From Sabulitectum sp964386635 (lineage in GTDB: Bacteria; Fermentibacterota; Fermentibacteria; Fermentibacterales; JCC-6): a DNA stretch of 64,000 nt. A model generated the notes under the pieces. The model saw nothing but the letters and a program-made list of their open reading frames with translations, was not told the origin of the DNA and did no database searches. Location of the stretch: assembly GCA_964386635.1 (NCBI GenBank), contig CAYLRO010000006.1, positions 31,445-95,444 of the forward strand. Reading direction: 5' to 3'. The position numbers and the translations under genes are program-made. Shown one piece after another: positions 25,999 through 34,723 of this stretch. Every line of letters begins with the position of its first letter. The stretch's first letter is position 1.

Positions 25999-27065
25999 TC
26001 CGGAAGCCCCAGCGCCTGTTTGAATGACCAGGGGGTTCCTGCGCTGCTGCCCTTTCCATAAACAGAGTATCCCTTCTTCAATGCACCCATAATCTCTCCT
26101 TCTTCAGGAGCATTTCTGAATCCCCCCTGCCTGGTCCTGTGGCCCACGGCAAGGAGAGCCACTTTCTGGAGACATTTCAGGTCAACAGCGCTTCTGCCGG
26201 TGTATGCCGCAAAAGCCCTGGCAGCTTTCAGGGTTACAATGTCTGCTCTCTGGCCGTCCAATCCCAGTTCTGCCATTGCAGAAGCAACTGTGCCCAGCAT
26301 TCCCAGTGGAAGGTCCGTGGAAGGCAGCTTCTGCCTGGCTTTCAGAATCCTCTCCTCAATCTGTAAGTCAATCTGATTGAAAGCACTGTGAAACGCCTCA
26401 GGATTCTCACTGAATGCCAGAACCCTGTTGATGATATCAATCCTTTCCTGAGAGTCTTCTATGGTTCTGATGGGAACACTGAGAGCAAATCGGTCAAGTA
26501 TCTGCGGCCTCAGTCTGCCCTCCTCAGGATTCATTGTTCCCAGAAGAATGAACTCTGCAGGATGGCTTACGGAAACATTGTCTTTCTCCACAGAGTTGAT
26601 TCCTGATGCAGCACAATCAAGAATGTTGTCTGCAATGTGATCCGGAAGGAGATTCACCTCATCAATGTAAAGTACCTGATTGTTTGCCTTTGCCAGCAGT
26701 CCCGGTTCAAAATCCACTCTGCCCTCTCTGAGGAGAATATCCAATTTCAGAGCTCCCAGAAGCCTTGCCTCATCCACACCCAGCGGTACATTAACCAATC
26801 CCGGCTTCACCGGGGCTGTTTCACCCATGCTTACAGAGCAGGCGGGACAGAAAGTCCGGTTTTCCGGTGAACAGTTGTAACCGCAGGCAGCTGCATTCAC
26901 CGAAGGCAGTATCTCGGGAAATGCCCTTACAAGGGTTGATTTCCCTGTTCCCTTCTGACCGGTGAGAAGAACACCTCCCATTCCAGTATCCACCGCAGCA
27001 AGGATTAACGCGAGCTTTGCTTCATCCTGACCCACAACAGCCGAGAAAGGAAATACATGCTTCAT
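25995..27065 (-). CDS. AAA+ ATPase, magnesium-chelatase I-like
   Basis: A 356-residue ChlI/BchI-type AAA+ ATPase. Walker A LLTGQKGTGKSTLVRAFPEI is near residue 36, Walker B VLYIDEVNLL near 150, and the chelatase-type insert RLLGALKLDILLREGRVDFE plus GTMNPEEGRLRPQILDRF are clear. A CPAC-type cysteine cluster (CSPENRTFCPAC) sits between helices. ATG at 27065 with GAGG, sharing ATGA with the acetyltransferase stop. It forms a two-subunit motor with the following gene. Confidence 0.87.
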   Translation of the reverse strand: MKHVFPFSAVVGQDEAKLALILAAVDTGMGGVLLTGQKGTGKSTLVRAFPEILPSVNAAACGYNCSPENRTFCPACSVSMGETAPVKPGLVNVPLGVDEARLLGALKLDILLREGRVDFEPGLLAKANNQVLYIDEVNLLPDHIADNILDCAASGINSVEKDNVSVSHPAEFILLGTMNPEEGRLRPQILDRFALSVPIRTIEDSQERIDIINRVLAFSENPEAFHSAFNQIDLQIEERILKARQKLPSTDLPLGMLGTVASAMAELGLDGQRADIVTLKAARAFAAYTGRSAVDLKCLQKVALLAVGHRTRQGGFRNAPEEGEIMGALKKGYSVYGKGSSAGTPWSFKQALGLPD

Positions 27066-27553
27066 ATCTTCACCTCTTCCCATTCCCTTCGGAGAATCCC
27101 GAATTTAATCAAATCCCTGTAACTCCCGTCCAGCCACTTTCTCTCTCTTATCCTGCATTCCCTCTTGAAACCGCAATTGTCAAACACGCTGGCAAGCAAC
27201 TGGTCATTTTCGAAAACCTCGGCGCCGATCCGCCGGGCGGGGAAGAATCTGAAATAGTGTTTTAACAGCATCTTTACTGTTTCGCAGAGGTTCTTAAATG
27301 TCCTGTATTTTTCACTCCTGATATCCAGTTCAAGGAAATATCTGTCTGTATACTGACCCGAAGCTTCTAAAACCGCGAAACCCCACCAGTTGCCATCAAT
27401 TTCAATGGCAAAGTGATCCAGGTAATCGTGTTTCTTCATTGCCGCATCAAGAAAATCCTCTGCTTTATCCAGGGATTCTGGAGAAAGCATATGAATCCTT
27501 TCCAGATCCTCTTCTCTGAACGGTCTGAGAAATACTGTATCGCCCTTAAGCAT
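27062..27553 (-). CDS. GNAT-family N-acetyltransferase
   Basis: A 163-residue RimJ/RimL-like acetyltransferase: GDTVFLRPFREEDLERI at the start, strand and loop FLELDIRSEKYRTFKNLCE, then the acetyl-CoA-side region RRIGAEVFENDQLLASVFDN and GFKRECRIRERKW. Substrate not readable. It is paralogous to the next gene upstream, whose end it overlaps by eight bases, and is coupled to the AAA+ gene downstream. Confidence 0.82.
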   Translation of the reverse strand: MLKGDTVFLRPFREEDLERIHMLSPESLDKAEDFLDAAMKKHDYLDHFAIEIDGNWWGFAVLEASGQYTDRYFLELDIRSEKYRTFKNLCETVKMLLKHYFRFFPARRIGAEVFENDQLLASVFDNCGFKRECRIRERKWLDGSYRDLIKFGILRREWEEVKI

Positions 27554-28079
27554 TTCTTACCTCCCATTCCTTCCTGAGAATGGACATCCATACGGTATCG
27601 GCATACTCACCGTCTATCCAGTTAGTCTCTCTTGCTCTGCCTTCATGAATGAAACCGCTTTTTTCAAAGCACCTGATTGCTCGGGGATTTTTTGAATTTG
27701 TCATAAGCTGCAGCCTTCTTGCACCCAGATTGTTGAATGCATGACGAACCATCACAGCAGTGGTCTCAGTGCCATAACCCTTTCCCCAGCATTCTCTTAA
27801 CCCAATAATGATTCCGTAGGTGAAAACATCGGAAGAATCCCTGGACTTGACGAGAGATGTGGAACCGGAGAAACCTGATTCCGTAACAATGGCAAAGTAG
27901 TTTCGTCTTTCATCTGCAGCTATCCTCTTCTCGTAATGCTCTTCCATGACCCTGATAGACAAAGGTCTGGGAAGCCCTGCCTGCAGAATACTCATTTCGA
28001 TTCTCTGATTGAACTGGAAAAGAGATGGGATATCACTTCTTTCAAGTGGACGAATAAACACTCGATCTCCTTGCATCAT
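27546..28079 (-). CDS. GNAT-family N-acetyltransferase
   Basis: A 177-residue RimJ/RimL-like acetyltransferase. GDRVFIRPLERSDIPSLFQF opens it; LRECWGKGYGTETTAVMVR is the acetyl-CoA-binding motif and GARRLQLMTNSKNPRAIRC with EKSGFIHEGRARE completes the fold. More canonical than its neighbour. Ribosome site GGAGG eight bases before the tandem ATG-ATG. First gene of a four-gene minus-strand operon ending in the ChlI/ChlD-like pair. Confidence 0.88.
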   Translation of the reverse strand: MMQGDRVFIRPLERSDIPSLFQFNQRIEMSILQAGLPRPLSIRVMEEHYEKRIAADERRNYFAIVTESGFSGSTSLVKSRDSSDVFTYGIIIGLRECWGKGYGTETTAVMVRHAFNNLGARRLQLMTNSKNPRAIRCFEKSGFIHEGRARETNWIDGEYADTVWMSILRKEWEVRNA

Positions 28080-28182
28080 ACAACCATCCTCCAGCTAGGG
28101 AATGACAATGAAAGTATCTATTCTCACTTTTCTACTTAGTATATATCATTTTGTTTGGTAAATCGGCAAATTGTTAATCCGA

Positions 28183-28211
28183 TTGACTGAGAATGGCTTA
28201 ATGGTTAGCAT
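28183..28211 (+). promoter_or_regulatory. Candidate sigma-70 promoter for the aquaporin gene
   Basis: TTGACT and TAGCAT spaced by 17 bases; the leader then carries a small CGGCC...GGCCG hairpin before the ribosome site. Confidence 0.45.
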
Positions 28212-28268
28212 TTAGATCAGGCGGCCATGAGTAAGGCCGTTTGATGCAGTTTATTCATGGAGGGTGTC

Positions 28269-28958
28269 ATGAGGAAGTACGGAGCTGAGTTTTTCGGAAC
28301 ATTCTGGCTTGTGCTGGGTGGTTGCGGCAGTGCTGTAATTGCAGCTGCATTTCCAGGTGTGGGAATCGGTCTTCTCGGGGTTGCACTTGCTTTCGGCCTT
28401 ACCGTCCTCACCATGGCATTTGCCATTGGCCACATCTCAGGCTGTCATCTTAATCCGGCAGTTTCCTTTGGACTCTGGGCAGGGGGGCGTTTCCCCGGCA
28501 AAGAACTCCTTCCTTACATCATTGCTCAGGTTCTCGGCGGAATTGCAGCCGGTGGAATTCTCCTTGTCATTGCAAGCGGACAGGCCGGTTTCGATGTACA
28601 TGCGGGATTTGCTTCAAACGGATTCGGAGAACACTCTCCTGGTGGATACTCCATGGTGGCAGCTCTGGTAACTGAAGTTGTCATGACAATGATGTTCCTG
28701 CTGGTGATAATGGGAGCTACAGATAAAAAAGCACCAAAGGGATTTGCACCAATAGCAATAGGTCTCTGTCTTACCCTTATCCACTTGATCAGTATTCCTG
28801 TCACCAACACTTCCGTGAACCCTGCAAGAAGCACAGGCGTTGCTCTCTTTGCCGGTGGATGGGCAATTGAACAGCTCTGGCTCTTCTGGGTGGCCCCGAT
28901 CGTCGGCGGTATCCTGGGTGCATGTGTCTACAGATTTCTGGGCAAAAGCAAGGACTGA
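28269..28958 (+). CDS. aqpZ: Aquaporin (AqpZ-like)
   Basis: A 229-residue major intrinsic protein with six membrane segments and both half-helix motifs, HLNPAVSFG near residue 60 and SVNPARSTG near 182. These and the small residues around them fit the water-selective AqpZ type rather than glycerol facilitators. ATG at 28269 has GGAGG five bases upstream; the ATG four codons earlier lacks a good site. Alone on the plus strand. Confidence 0.92.
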   Translation: MRKYGAEFFGTFWLVLGGCGSAVIAAAFPGVGIGLLGVALAFGLTVLTMAFAIGHISGCHLNPAVSFGLWAGGRFPGKELLPYIIAQVLGGIAAGGILLVIASGQAGFDVHAGFASNGFGEHSPGGYSMVAALVTEVVMTMMFLLVIMGATDKKAPKGFAPIAIGLCLTLIHLISIPVTNTSVNPARSTGVALFAGGWAIEQLWLFWVAPIVGGILGACVYRFLGKSKD

Positions 28959-29061
28959 CCGTAACGCCGTGCAGCAGGTTATTGCCCGGATTGCGAACCC
29001 CTTTAGATCATTATCTTACCACTGGTGACAGGCCGCCCAGCTGAGCAATTATTGTTTAATC

Positions 29062-29096
29062 TTGACAATACAAATGGTATGACTAATGGTATTACC
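29062..29096 (+). promoter_or_regulatory. Promoter/operator region of the toxin-antitoxin pair
   Basis: TTGACA (29062-29067) is followed by a direct repeat AATGGTAT at 29073-29080 and 29085-29092, the second overlapping a palindrome GGTA-T-TACC (29088-29096). The 12-base repeat period is what a ribbon-helix-helix antitoxin would bind. GGAGG follows immediately. Confidence 0.5.
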
Positions 29097-29109
29097 GGAG
29101 GTGATTTGC

Positions 29110-29352
29110 ATGAGTACCGCAAAAATAGCTATCAGTATGAATGAGAAGCTGCTTCATCAACTTGATGATCTTGTAGCAAAAGCAGAGTTTCCCAGTAGAA
29201 GCAGAGCCATACAGAATGCAGTTAGTGAAATGCTTAAGAAAAGGAACAGTAACCGTCTTGCTCGGGAATGTGCGAGGCTGAATCCTGAAGAGGAGACAGC
29301 TATAGCTGAAGAAGGCATGAATAGTGAGCTTGGATCATGGCCGGAATACTGA
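29110..29352 (+). CDS. Ribbon-helix-helix antitoxin
   Basis: An 80-residue protein. Residues 1-45 read as a ribbon-helix-helix DNA-binding domain (STAKIAISMNEKLLHQLDDL, then SRSRAIQNAVSEML); the acidic tail should wrap the toxin. ATG at 29110 follows GGAGG by seven bases. It overlaps the MazF-like toxin by 16 bases, the usual antitoxin-first order, and is expected to repress its own promoter. Confidence 0.88.
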   Translation: MSTAKIAISMNEKLLHQLDDLVAKAEFPSRSRAIQNAVSEMLKKRNSNRLARECARLNPEEETAIAEEGMNSELGSWPEY

Positions 29353-29675
29353 GAGGTGATATTCTATGGGCTGATCTGAATCCTACAATCGGGCAAGAAC
29401 AATCAGGTAAAAGACCAGTACTGATTCTCAGCAATGATGTATTCAATGACCGCTCTGGAACAGTGATCGCTGTTGCCCTTACCAGCGTAGAACCCAGGGC
29501 CGGATTTCCTCTGACATATGAGTTATCAGATGCATCACTCCCGAAAAAGTCATGGATCAAGATCAGCCAGATCAGGACTCTGTCGGTCCGGCGTATTGGT
29601 AAGAAAATCACAAGGATATCTCCCGAGGAACTTACTTCAATTCTCGTGGGTCTGAATGAGATTATCGGCGACTAG
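29337..29675 (+). CDS. MazF/PemK-family toxin (endoribonuclease)
   Basis: A 112-residue PemK/MazF-like toxin, an mRNA interferase. RGDILWADLNPTIGQEQSGK, RPVLILSNDVFNDRSGTVIA and the later KSWIKISQIRTLS are the family's conserved strands; the catalytic Arg is in KRPVLIL and the Ser/Thr in the second strand. It lies immediately after and overlaps its antitoxin gene. Confidence 0.92.
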   Translation: MAGILRGDILWADLNPTIGQEQSGKRPVLILSNDVFNDRSGTVIAVALTSVEPRAGFPLTYELSDASLPKKSWIKISQIRTLSVRRIGKKITRISPEELTSILVGLNEIIGD

Positions 29676-29836
29676 CAATTCCCGTTCTGACTTTTTTTGG
29701 ATTAACAGAGGTTCCGCGTCAGCAATTCCAGAGCAACTGTCCGAATTGTCTTTTGTATTTAAAAAAACCGAAGCAAATCATGAACTGAACAACTTATTAC
29801 CCTGAGTGCCGGGATAACTGCGGAGGTGTTCTGAAA

Positions 29837-31207
29837 ATGTTGAAAACTGTTTTTTCCCTGGCTGTTCCTGCACTGCTGACAATACCACTCTCATCTGCAG
29901 TGGCGCAGAGCAGCGAAGAAGAGTTGACCATTTTCGTCACTAATTTTTATGACAGAGATGGTCTTGAACTACCTGTAAGAGATATTGTGGTCTACTGGCT
30001 TGGTGAAATCTTCAGTGATCGAGAGTACATCAACATAGTACCTCTCAGGCAGGATTTTGATATCAGCGATGAAAAACTTATGGAAGCTGCCGAAACGGCG
30101 GGAGAACTGGGTGGCGACATCGTTGTGGCAGGTGCGTTCATTGAGAATGATAATGAAGTAGCACTTCTACTGGTATCAGTAGTCTGCAGTGATTGTCCCC
30201 TGCAGTACAACATGCTTGAGGGTATCTTTGAAAATGAATACAACTTTGACCCGTCAACCCTCACTGGGGATTCATCTCCACCGGATAAATTCACCCTGTT
30301 CGCACGGCTTTTCACAGCCCACTGGTTCTGGGGAATGAACAGATTGGAAGAATCTGCTGAAATTCTTGATGCTGCTCTGCAGAACACCGAAAATGCCATT
30401 CCCAGCCATGTTTTTCTTGCAAGCTACCTGGCAGGTATCGAGTACACTGATCTTGAAAGACCGGCAGATGCTGTTGAGGCATTTACCAGGGCTCTTGCAC
30501 TTCGCCCGGCTGATCTTGAAACCCTGAGCCTGAGAGCCTCTGCTTTTGATGCTCTCCACATGTACGATCAGGCAATCAGGGACCTGAAAACCGCTCTGGA
30601 AATCGATCCTGACAATCCCCGGTACAGAGCCCAGCTGGGAGCACAGCTGAAACAGGCAGGAAGGTATGAGGAGGCACTGGAATACCTGAACCCCGCCATT
30701 GAGAGTGAACCCTCCAACGCAATGTCCTGGAGGGACAGGTCCAGAACTTTTTACGAATTGGGTGACCTGGAATCAGCTCTCTCTGACATAAACAGAGCAA
30801 TGGAACTTGATCCCACCAGTACTCAGGGTGTTGCAATGAGAGGAATAATCCTCTGGGAGATGGGCAACGCTGAGGAAGCGCTTGCGGATTTCAATATGGC
30901 CATCAGACTGGAACAGGACCCTCTTGTGCGAGTCTGGTCCGTCATGGGAAGAGCAAACTGCCTTATAGAACAAGGCGACTATTCAGAAGCAATAACTGAT
31001 CTTGAAAGTGTGCTTGCTTTCGATTCCACTTTCTACTCAGCCCACTTCCTTCTGGGGAAATGCAAATTGGAACTGGGTGATACAGCTGCCGCCAGGATCA
31101 GCCTTGAAAAATACCTTGAGTGCCCGGTGGGATTCTGCTCTCTGGATCCCTGGACAAAAGAAGAGATGACGACGGAAGCGGAATCCATGCTTGAGTCCAT
31201 GGACTGA
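29837..31207 (+). CDS. Exported TPR-repeat protein
   Basis: A 456-residue protein with a signal peptide (cleavage after about residue 23, SSAVAQSS). Residues 25-150 form a domain with LPVRDIVVYWLGEIF and GGDIVVAGAF, similar in feel to TolB-like or FlgO-like N-terminal domains, and then about eight TPR units run to residue 440 (for example AIRDLKTALEIDPDNPRYRA). Function unknown; a periplasmic scaffold is likely. GGAGG ten bases upstream of the ATG. It ends convergently two bases from the FG-GAP gene. Confidence 0.85.
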   Translation: MLKTVFSLAVPALLTIPLSSAVAQSSEEELTIFVTNFYDRDGLELPVRDIVVYWLGEIFSDREYINIVPLRQDFDISDEKLMEAAETAGELGGDIVVAGAFIENDNEVALLLVSVVCSDCPLQYNMLEGIFENEYNFDPSTLTGDSSPPDKFTLFARLFTAHWFWGMNRLEESAEILDAALQNTENAIPSHVFLASYLAGIEYTDLERPADAVEAFTRALALRPADLETLSLRASAFDALHMYDQAIRDLKTALEIDPDNPRYRAQLGAQLKQAGRYEEALEYLNPAIESEPSNAMSWRDRSRTFYELGDLESALSDINRAMELDPTSTQGVAMRGIILWEMGNAEEALADFNMAIRLEQDPLVRVWSVMGRANCLIEQGDYSEAITDLESVLAFDSTFYSAHFLLGKCKLELGDTAAARISLEKYLECPVGFCSLDPWTKEEMTTEAESMLESMD

Positions 31208-31209
31208 TC

Positions 31210-32409
31210 TCAGTCAAGAAGGATTAATGATCTGACCATTACTGACCGGCCTGAAGTAATACGGAGAAGGTAACTGCCCTGAGAAAGTTCTGAAACCGGC
31301 AAGCTCAGAACATTATCTCCACCGGGAAGAACCCCGAAGCTCTCCTGCAGGATCAGCCTGCCCTGAACAGAAAATAGTTGCACATCTGTTTCAGCAGGGG
31401 TAGTGAGTGTAATACTCATGCTGATACAGTCTGTAACAGGATTGCTTTCAAGTGTGAAAAGAGCTTCCTCATACTGCTGGACACCAGCCTGGGGAATGCC
31501 CAGATACAGGTAGATCAACCCGGCGTAGTCAGCTGCGAGAACATCCGGCGTACCGTCATGGTTCCAGTCACAGATTGATGGTCTTACATATGAATACATG
31601 TGCAGGTCTTCACCGTCTGATCTCAGGTATTCCACGTCATTGAAGAGAGGCTGCAGCGGTGTCCCGCTGTTGACAAAGCAGGAAATGTATCCGCTGGATG
31701 AGCCGACGATCATGTCAGTCAGGCCATCATTGTTCATGTCTGCGAAGTCAGGATAAGCTGTGGTTATCTCAATGGGCTCTCCACCATAAAACACAGTGTC
31801 TGCAAAAAGAAATTCGGGAGCAAATGGAGCCCCCTGGTTAACAAAAAGGAATATTCCTGCGGGAACAGGACTGAGACAGCCTGCAACAAGATCCGGCAGG
31901 CCGTTCCCGTTCCAGTCTACAACACTGGGAGCGGAGTTGTAGCCCACATCAATACGGGCACCTCCAGCTGTTACCAGAAGCTGTTCCTCCATATAGATAT
32001 TTCCGTAATCAAGTTTCTTGAAAAAATGTACGTTCCCCGGCCGGTCACCTACTATCAGGTCAAGCAGTCCGTCTCCGTCCCAGTCCACAGCCTGTGGATC
32101 AGTTGCCCCTGTGCATCAACCACTGGGGACTGAAAGAATGCTCCCGCCGTCACGGAGGTACTGATACCCGGAGAAAACAGGTGATGAATTGGTACCTTCA
32201 TTCTGATAGTACCTGATGCGGCCTTCCTCGAATTGACCTGTGATCAGGTCCTGCAGGCCGTCTCCGTTCCAGTCAACCATAAGAGGAGCGGCATAGCTGC
32301 CCACATCTATAACCTCACCTCCGGACATGAGTCTGCCCTGAGCTGTGAATTCCACCACCTGAGCACTCAGACAGCCAGCCGCTGCAAAAACAATGATCAG
32401 CTTAAGCAT
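31210..32409 (-). CDS. Secreted FG-GAP/VCBS-repeat protein with in-frame UGA codon (possible selenoprotein)
   Basis: One 399-codon gene broken only by UGA at codon 98 (32118-32116). The front part has GGGAGG, ATG and a signal peptide; the rest continues in the same frame. FG-GAP-type calcium repeats occur on both sides (DWNGDGLQDLITGQ near 45, DWDGDGLLDLIVGD near 107, then DWNGNGLPDLVAG, DMNNDGLTDMIVG, DWNHDGTPDVLAAD), so the UGA lies inside the propeller. The C-terminus is a type IX-like sorting domain (DVQLFSVQGRLILQ). The UGA is followed by UGC (Cys) and by a hairpin 17 bases later. If UGA is read as stop, the product is a 97-residue fragment. Confidence 0.7.
32084..32098 (-). promoter_or_regulatory. 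Candidate SECIS-like hairpin after in-frame UGA (FG-GAP gene)
   Basis: TCCACA-GGC-TGTGGA on the minus strand, 17 bases after the UGA at 32118-32116. Apical CAGG occupies +22 to +25 and the stem ends at +32. Spacing and a G at the loop start fit published bacterial SECIS rules. Confidence 0.5.
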
Positions 32410-32451
32410 ACTGCCTCCCTTTTGATGAACATAACTCAATGGCAGATAATA

Positions 32452-32478
32452 CAAAACGGGCGGCATTGCTGCCGCCCG
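32452..32478 (-). terminator. Rho-independent terminator after the Glu-rich lipoprotein gene
   Basis: On the minus strand a 9-bp stem CGGGCGGCA / TGCCGCCCG with a GCAA loop followed by TTTTG, 22 bases after the stop codon. It separates the lipoprotein from the FG-GAP gene. Confidence 0.85.
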
Positions 32479-32499
32479 AGAAATATCTGAAGACAGGAA

Positions 32500-32853
32500 C
32501 TACTGGATGATGTCGCCAGCATCCTCGATAAGCTCTGTACCCTCTTCAATGAGCTCTTCGCCCTCTTCAACCATGTCGCCGGCCTCTTCGAGCATCTCTT
32601 CGCCCTCTTCGAGCATCTCTTCGCCCTCTTCGAGCATCTCTTCGCCCTCGACTACTTCTTCACCCTCGACTACTTCTTCGCCCTCAACGGCTTCAATTGC
32701 CTCATCGATGGGAGCTGCAACAACTTCTTCATCAACAACTTCTTCATCAACGACTTCTTCATCCACAGGAGCTGCTTCTTCTGCAGGCTCGCCGCAGGCC
32801 ATACCGAAAAGTGCCATACCGAGTACCAGTAATGCGATTGAGAATATTCTCAT
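32500..32853 (-). CDS. Highly acidic repeat lipoprotein
   Basis: A 117-residue small lipoprotein: signal MRIFSIALLVLGMALFGMAC with lipobox Cys at residue 20, then an extremely Glu-rich chain made of short tandem repeats, VDEEV three times, VEGEEV-type three times and GEEMLEE three times, ending in amphipathic helix-like EELIEEGTELIEDAGDIIQ. No known domain. A surface-tethered polyanion that could bind cations or act as a spacer is possible. ATG with GGAGGG seven bases upstream; own terminator. Confidence 0.8.
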   Translation of the reverse strand: MRIFSIALLVLGMALFGMACGEPAEEAAPVDEEVVDEEVVDEEVVAAPIDEAIEAVEGEEVVEGEEVVEGEEMLEEGEEMLEEGEEMLEEAGDMVEEGEELIEEGTELIEDAGDIIQ

Positions 32854-32968
32854 TTGTAATCCCTCCGGATTTTCTCGTGTTACATAACAGAGCTGTTTTT
32901 GATCCACCCCTGAATCAGGGACCTACCGGCCCAAATCTCCGCAATTATCTCAAAGGATTCCTCCGCAG

Positions 32969-33880
32969 TCAAGCCCTTGACGTTATTCGAATTGTGTTGG
33001 CGAAGTGCAGTTTAGCCATATCGGCAAGCATTGCAGCTCCATTCAGGGCAACCAGATTCCTGCCGGTTTTGTCAATAGCTGCTCCGGCTCCCGGTGAAAG
33101 AGTAACTCCGCATTTTTCTGAAAGGACTGCCAGTTCATTGATGTATACACTTCGCGCAATGATGGAGGCTGCTGCCACAGAAGGCTCTCTGTCCTCGGCT
33201 CTCACAGTGAGAAGCATGGTTGCATCAGTGGGAGGAAGCCATGGAGCAAGCCTCTTCATGTCACAGAACCTGTCTACAACAATGTTTTCAGGTGTGCACC
33301 CTTTTGCCAGGAGACCTTTAATAACAGAACCGTGGGCTTTGGCCTGCATGTCCAGACTGTTTCTTCCAATGCTGGTAAAGGAGGCAAACATGGCATTGTA
33401 CTCTCCAGGAGATATGGAACAGACCGCATAGGTAAGTTCTTCCATCTCAGTCAGCTTTTCATACAGATCTTTTATCTTCTGGGAAGTCAGTTTTTTGGAA
33501 TCAGCAACACCGATAGCCACAAGTCTTCTGCAGGTTTCCTGACTGCAGCAGACACCGGCTGCCACCAGAGGGCCGAAGTAGTCACCTTTCCCTGCTTCAT
33601 CTGTACCGGCTCTGATTCCCTGAAGCCACAGTTCCTCATTCTCCCCCAGGCCGTTCAATATATGCATGACCTGTTCGAGCAAAGCACTGTCCCCTCCTGA
33701 AGGAACTGTACTGGCTCCCTTTTTCCTTGAGTGATAGAGGTTCACGCTGCAGATGCTGCCGTTCTTCTCCAGCTTCAGCTGAATACCCCAGGGCAGTTCT
33801 TTCGTCCCGGTGACTGATACTCCGCCTGCCTTCAGCTTTTGCTCTGAACTGTTGAAGTGAACCTGAAGTTCCGGTGACAT
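32969..33880 (-). CDS. rnhC: Ribonuclease HIII
   Basis: A 303-residue RNase HIII, which nicks the RNA strand of RNA-DNA hybrids. The catalytic start is GTDEAGKGDYFGPLVAAGV near residue 92, with later acidic residues in VADSKKLTS and VVDRFCDM, and AEDREPSVAAASIIAR near the end. The N-terminal 80 residues form the substrate-binding TBP-like domain found in RnhC and not RnhB. It begins at the stop of the DUF3108 gene (GTG at 33883 or ATG at 33880). Confidence 0.92.
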   Translation of the reverse strand: MSPELQVHFNSSEQKLKAGGVSVTGTKELPWGIQLKLEKNGSICSVNLYHSRKKGASTVPSGGDSALLEQVMHILNGLGENEELWLQGIRAGTDEAGKGDYFGPLVAAGVCCSQETCRRLVAIGVADSKKLTSQKIKDLYEKLTEMEELTYAVCSISPGEYNAMFASFTSIGRNSLDMQAKAHGSVIKGLLAKGCTPENIVVDRFCDMKRLAPWLPPTDATMLLTVRAEDREPSVAAASIIARSVYINELAVLSEKCGVTLSPGAGAAIDKTGRNLVALNGAAMLADMAKLHFANTIRITSRA

Positions 33881-34686
33881 CACTGGAACGGATTCTCCAC
33901 TTCAAGGGGAGTTCCAAGAGTGTAGTCTTCCAGAATACAGGTTATTTCACCTATGACAATGGACGCACTCATGAGCACTGGAATATGCCTTTCGTCGTCG
34001 GTAACCCAGATAAAAATCTCCCCCTGCTGATTGAAGAGACCTTCACCTCTGAGAACCGGCTGCAGCTGGATACAGTCAAATGTGCCGGCACGGGTTCTGA
34101 TACTCCCTCTTTCAAGAACCTTTACCTCCAGAGGGTAGTTGTCGTTGTCCACATGGACATCAATACAGAAGTCGTTTCCAGGTTCAAGCTCCTGTGTTCT
34201 TGCGAAAAAGAATGCACTGAGCACATCCAGTGCATGAGGAGGAATGGCAATAACAGCTTTGTCCGGATCCTCCTCTTCAGGATAATAGGCAAACCCTTCC
34301 TCCTGGTCGAAGTACATCTCCTCACTGTTGGAGTATTCACCCTCCTGGAGACTCTTCATATAGGTAAGAGAATGAAGCTGAACAATATCCAGCAATGCTT
34401 CGTTTACATCGCGAACTTCGAAAAAACTGCTGAAAGCAGGATTGGAACTGGCTTCAGCAGTTATTCTGTAACCGAGAAGTCCTTCATGGTCCACAGGTCC
34501 TGTAACACTCAGTGTGGCGGTTCCCGCTTTGAGAATCCCGTACTCCACACTGAATACCAGTCTTTCTCCCGGTCCCCAGGTGTTGTTCTCTACATATCTT
34601 CTTTCGTAGTCGCCCCAGTCCCATACGGAACCGTCGGCGATACAACTCATTATCACTCCGGCGATCAGCAGTATTGAAAGTTTCAT
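33880..34686 (-). CDS. DUF3108-domain exported protein
   Basis: A 268-residue protein with a signal sequence (a Cys at residue 15 could be a lipobox). The body matches the DUF3108 pattern: GERLVFSVEYGILKAGTATL near residue 41, VRDVNEALLD, and GEIFIWVTDDERHIPVLMSA near the end. Members are envelope proteins of unknown function. It is the upstream partner of rnhC and overlaps it. Confidence 0.8.
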   Translation of the reverse strand: MKLSILLIAGVIMSCIADGSVWDWGDYERRYVENNTWGPGERLVFSVEYGILKAGTATLSVTGPVDHEGLLGYRITAEASSNPAFSSFFEVRDVNEALLDIVQLHSLTYMKSLQEGEYSNSEEMYFDQEEGFAYYPEEEDPDKAVIAIPPHALDVLSAFFFARTQELEPGNDFCIDVHVDNDNYPLEVKVLERGSIRTRAGTFDCIQLQPVLRGEGLFNQQGEIFIWVTDDERHIPVLMSASIVIGEITCILEDYTLGTPLEVENPFQ

Positions 34687-34723
34687 TCTGTGTCCTTTCC
34701 CGGTGGCATTTGACTAGTTTACA

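Noticed and set aside
28140..29110. tRNA or mobile-element boundary around the aquaporin and toxin-antitoxin genes
   Set aside because: I looked for cloverleaf-like sequence, terminal inverted repeats and target duplications and saw none.
32100..32130. Frameshift as the cause of the split FG-GAP gene
   Set aside because: Both parts are in exactly the same frame; only a single UGA codon separates them.
32507..32887. Plus-strand Ser-rich frame opposite the acidic lipoprotein
   Set aside because: It is the complement of Glu-rich repeats; the minus-strand gene has the signal peptide, ribosome site and terminator.
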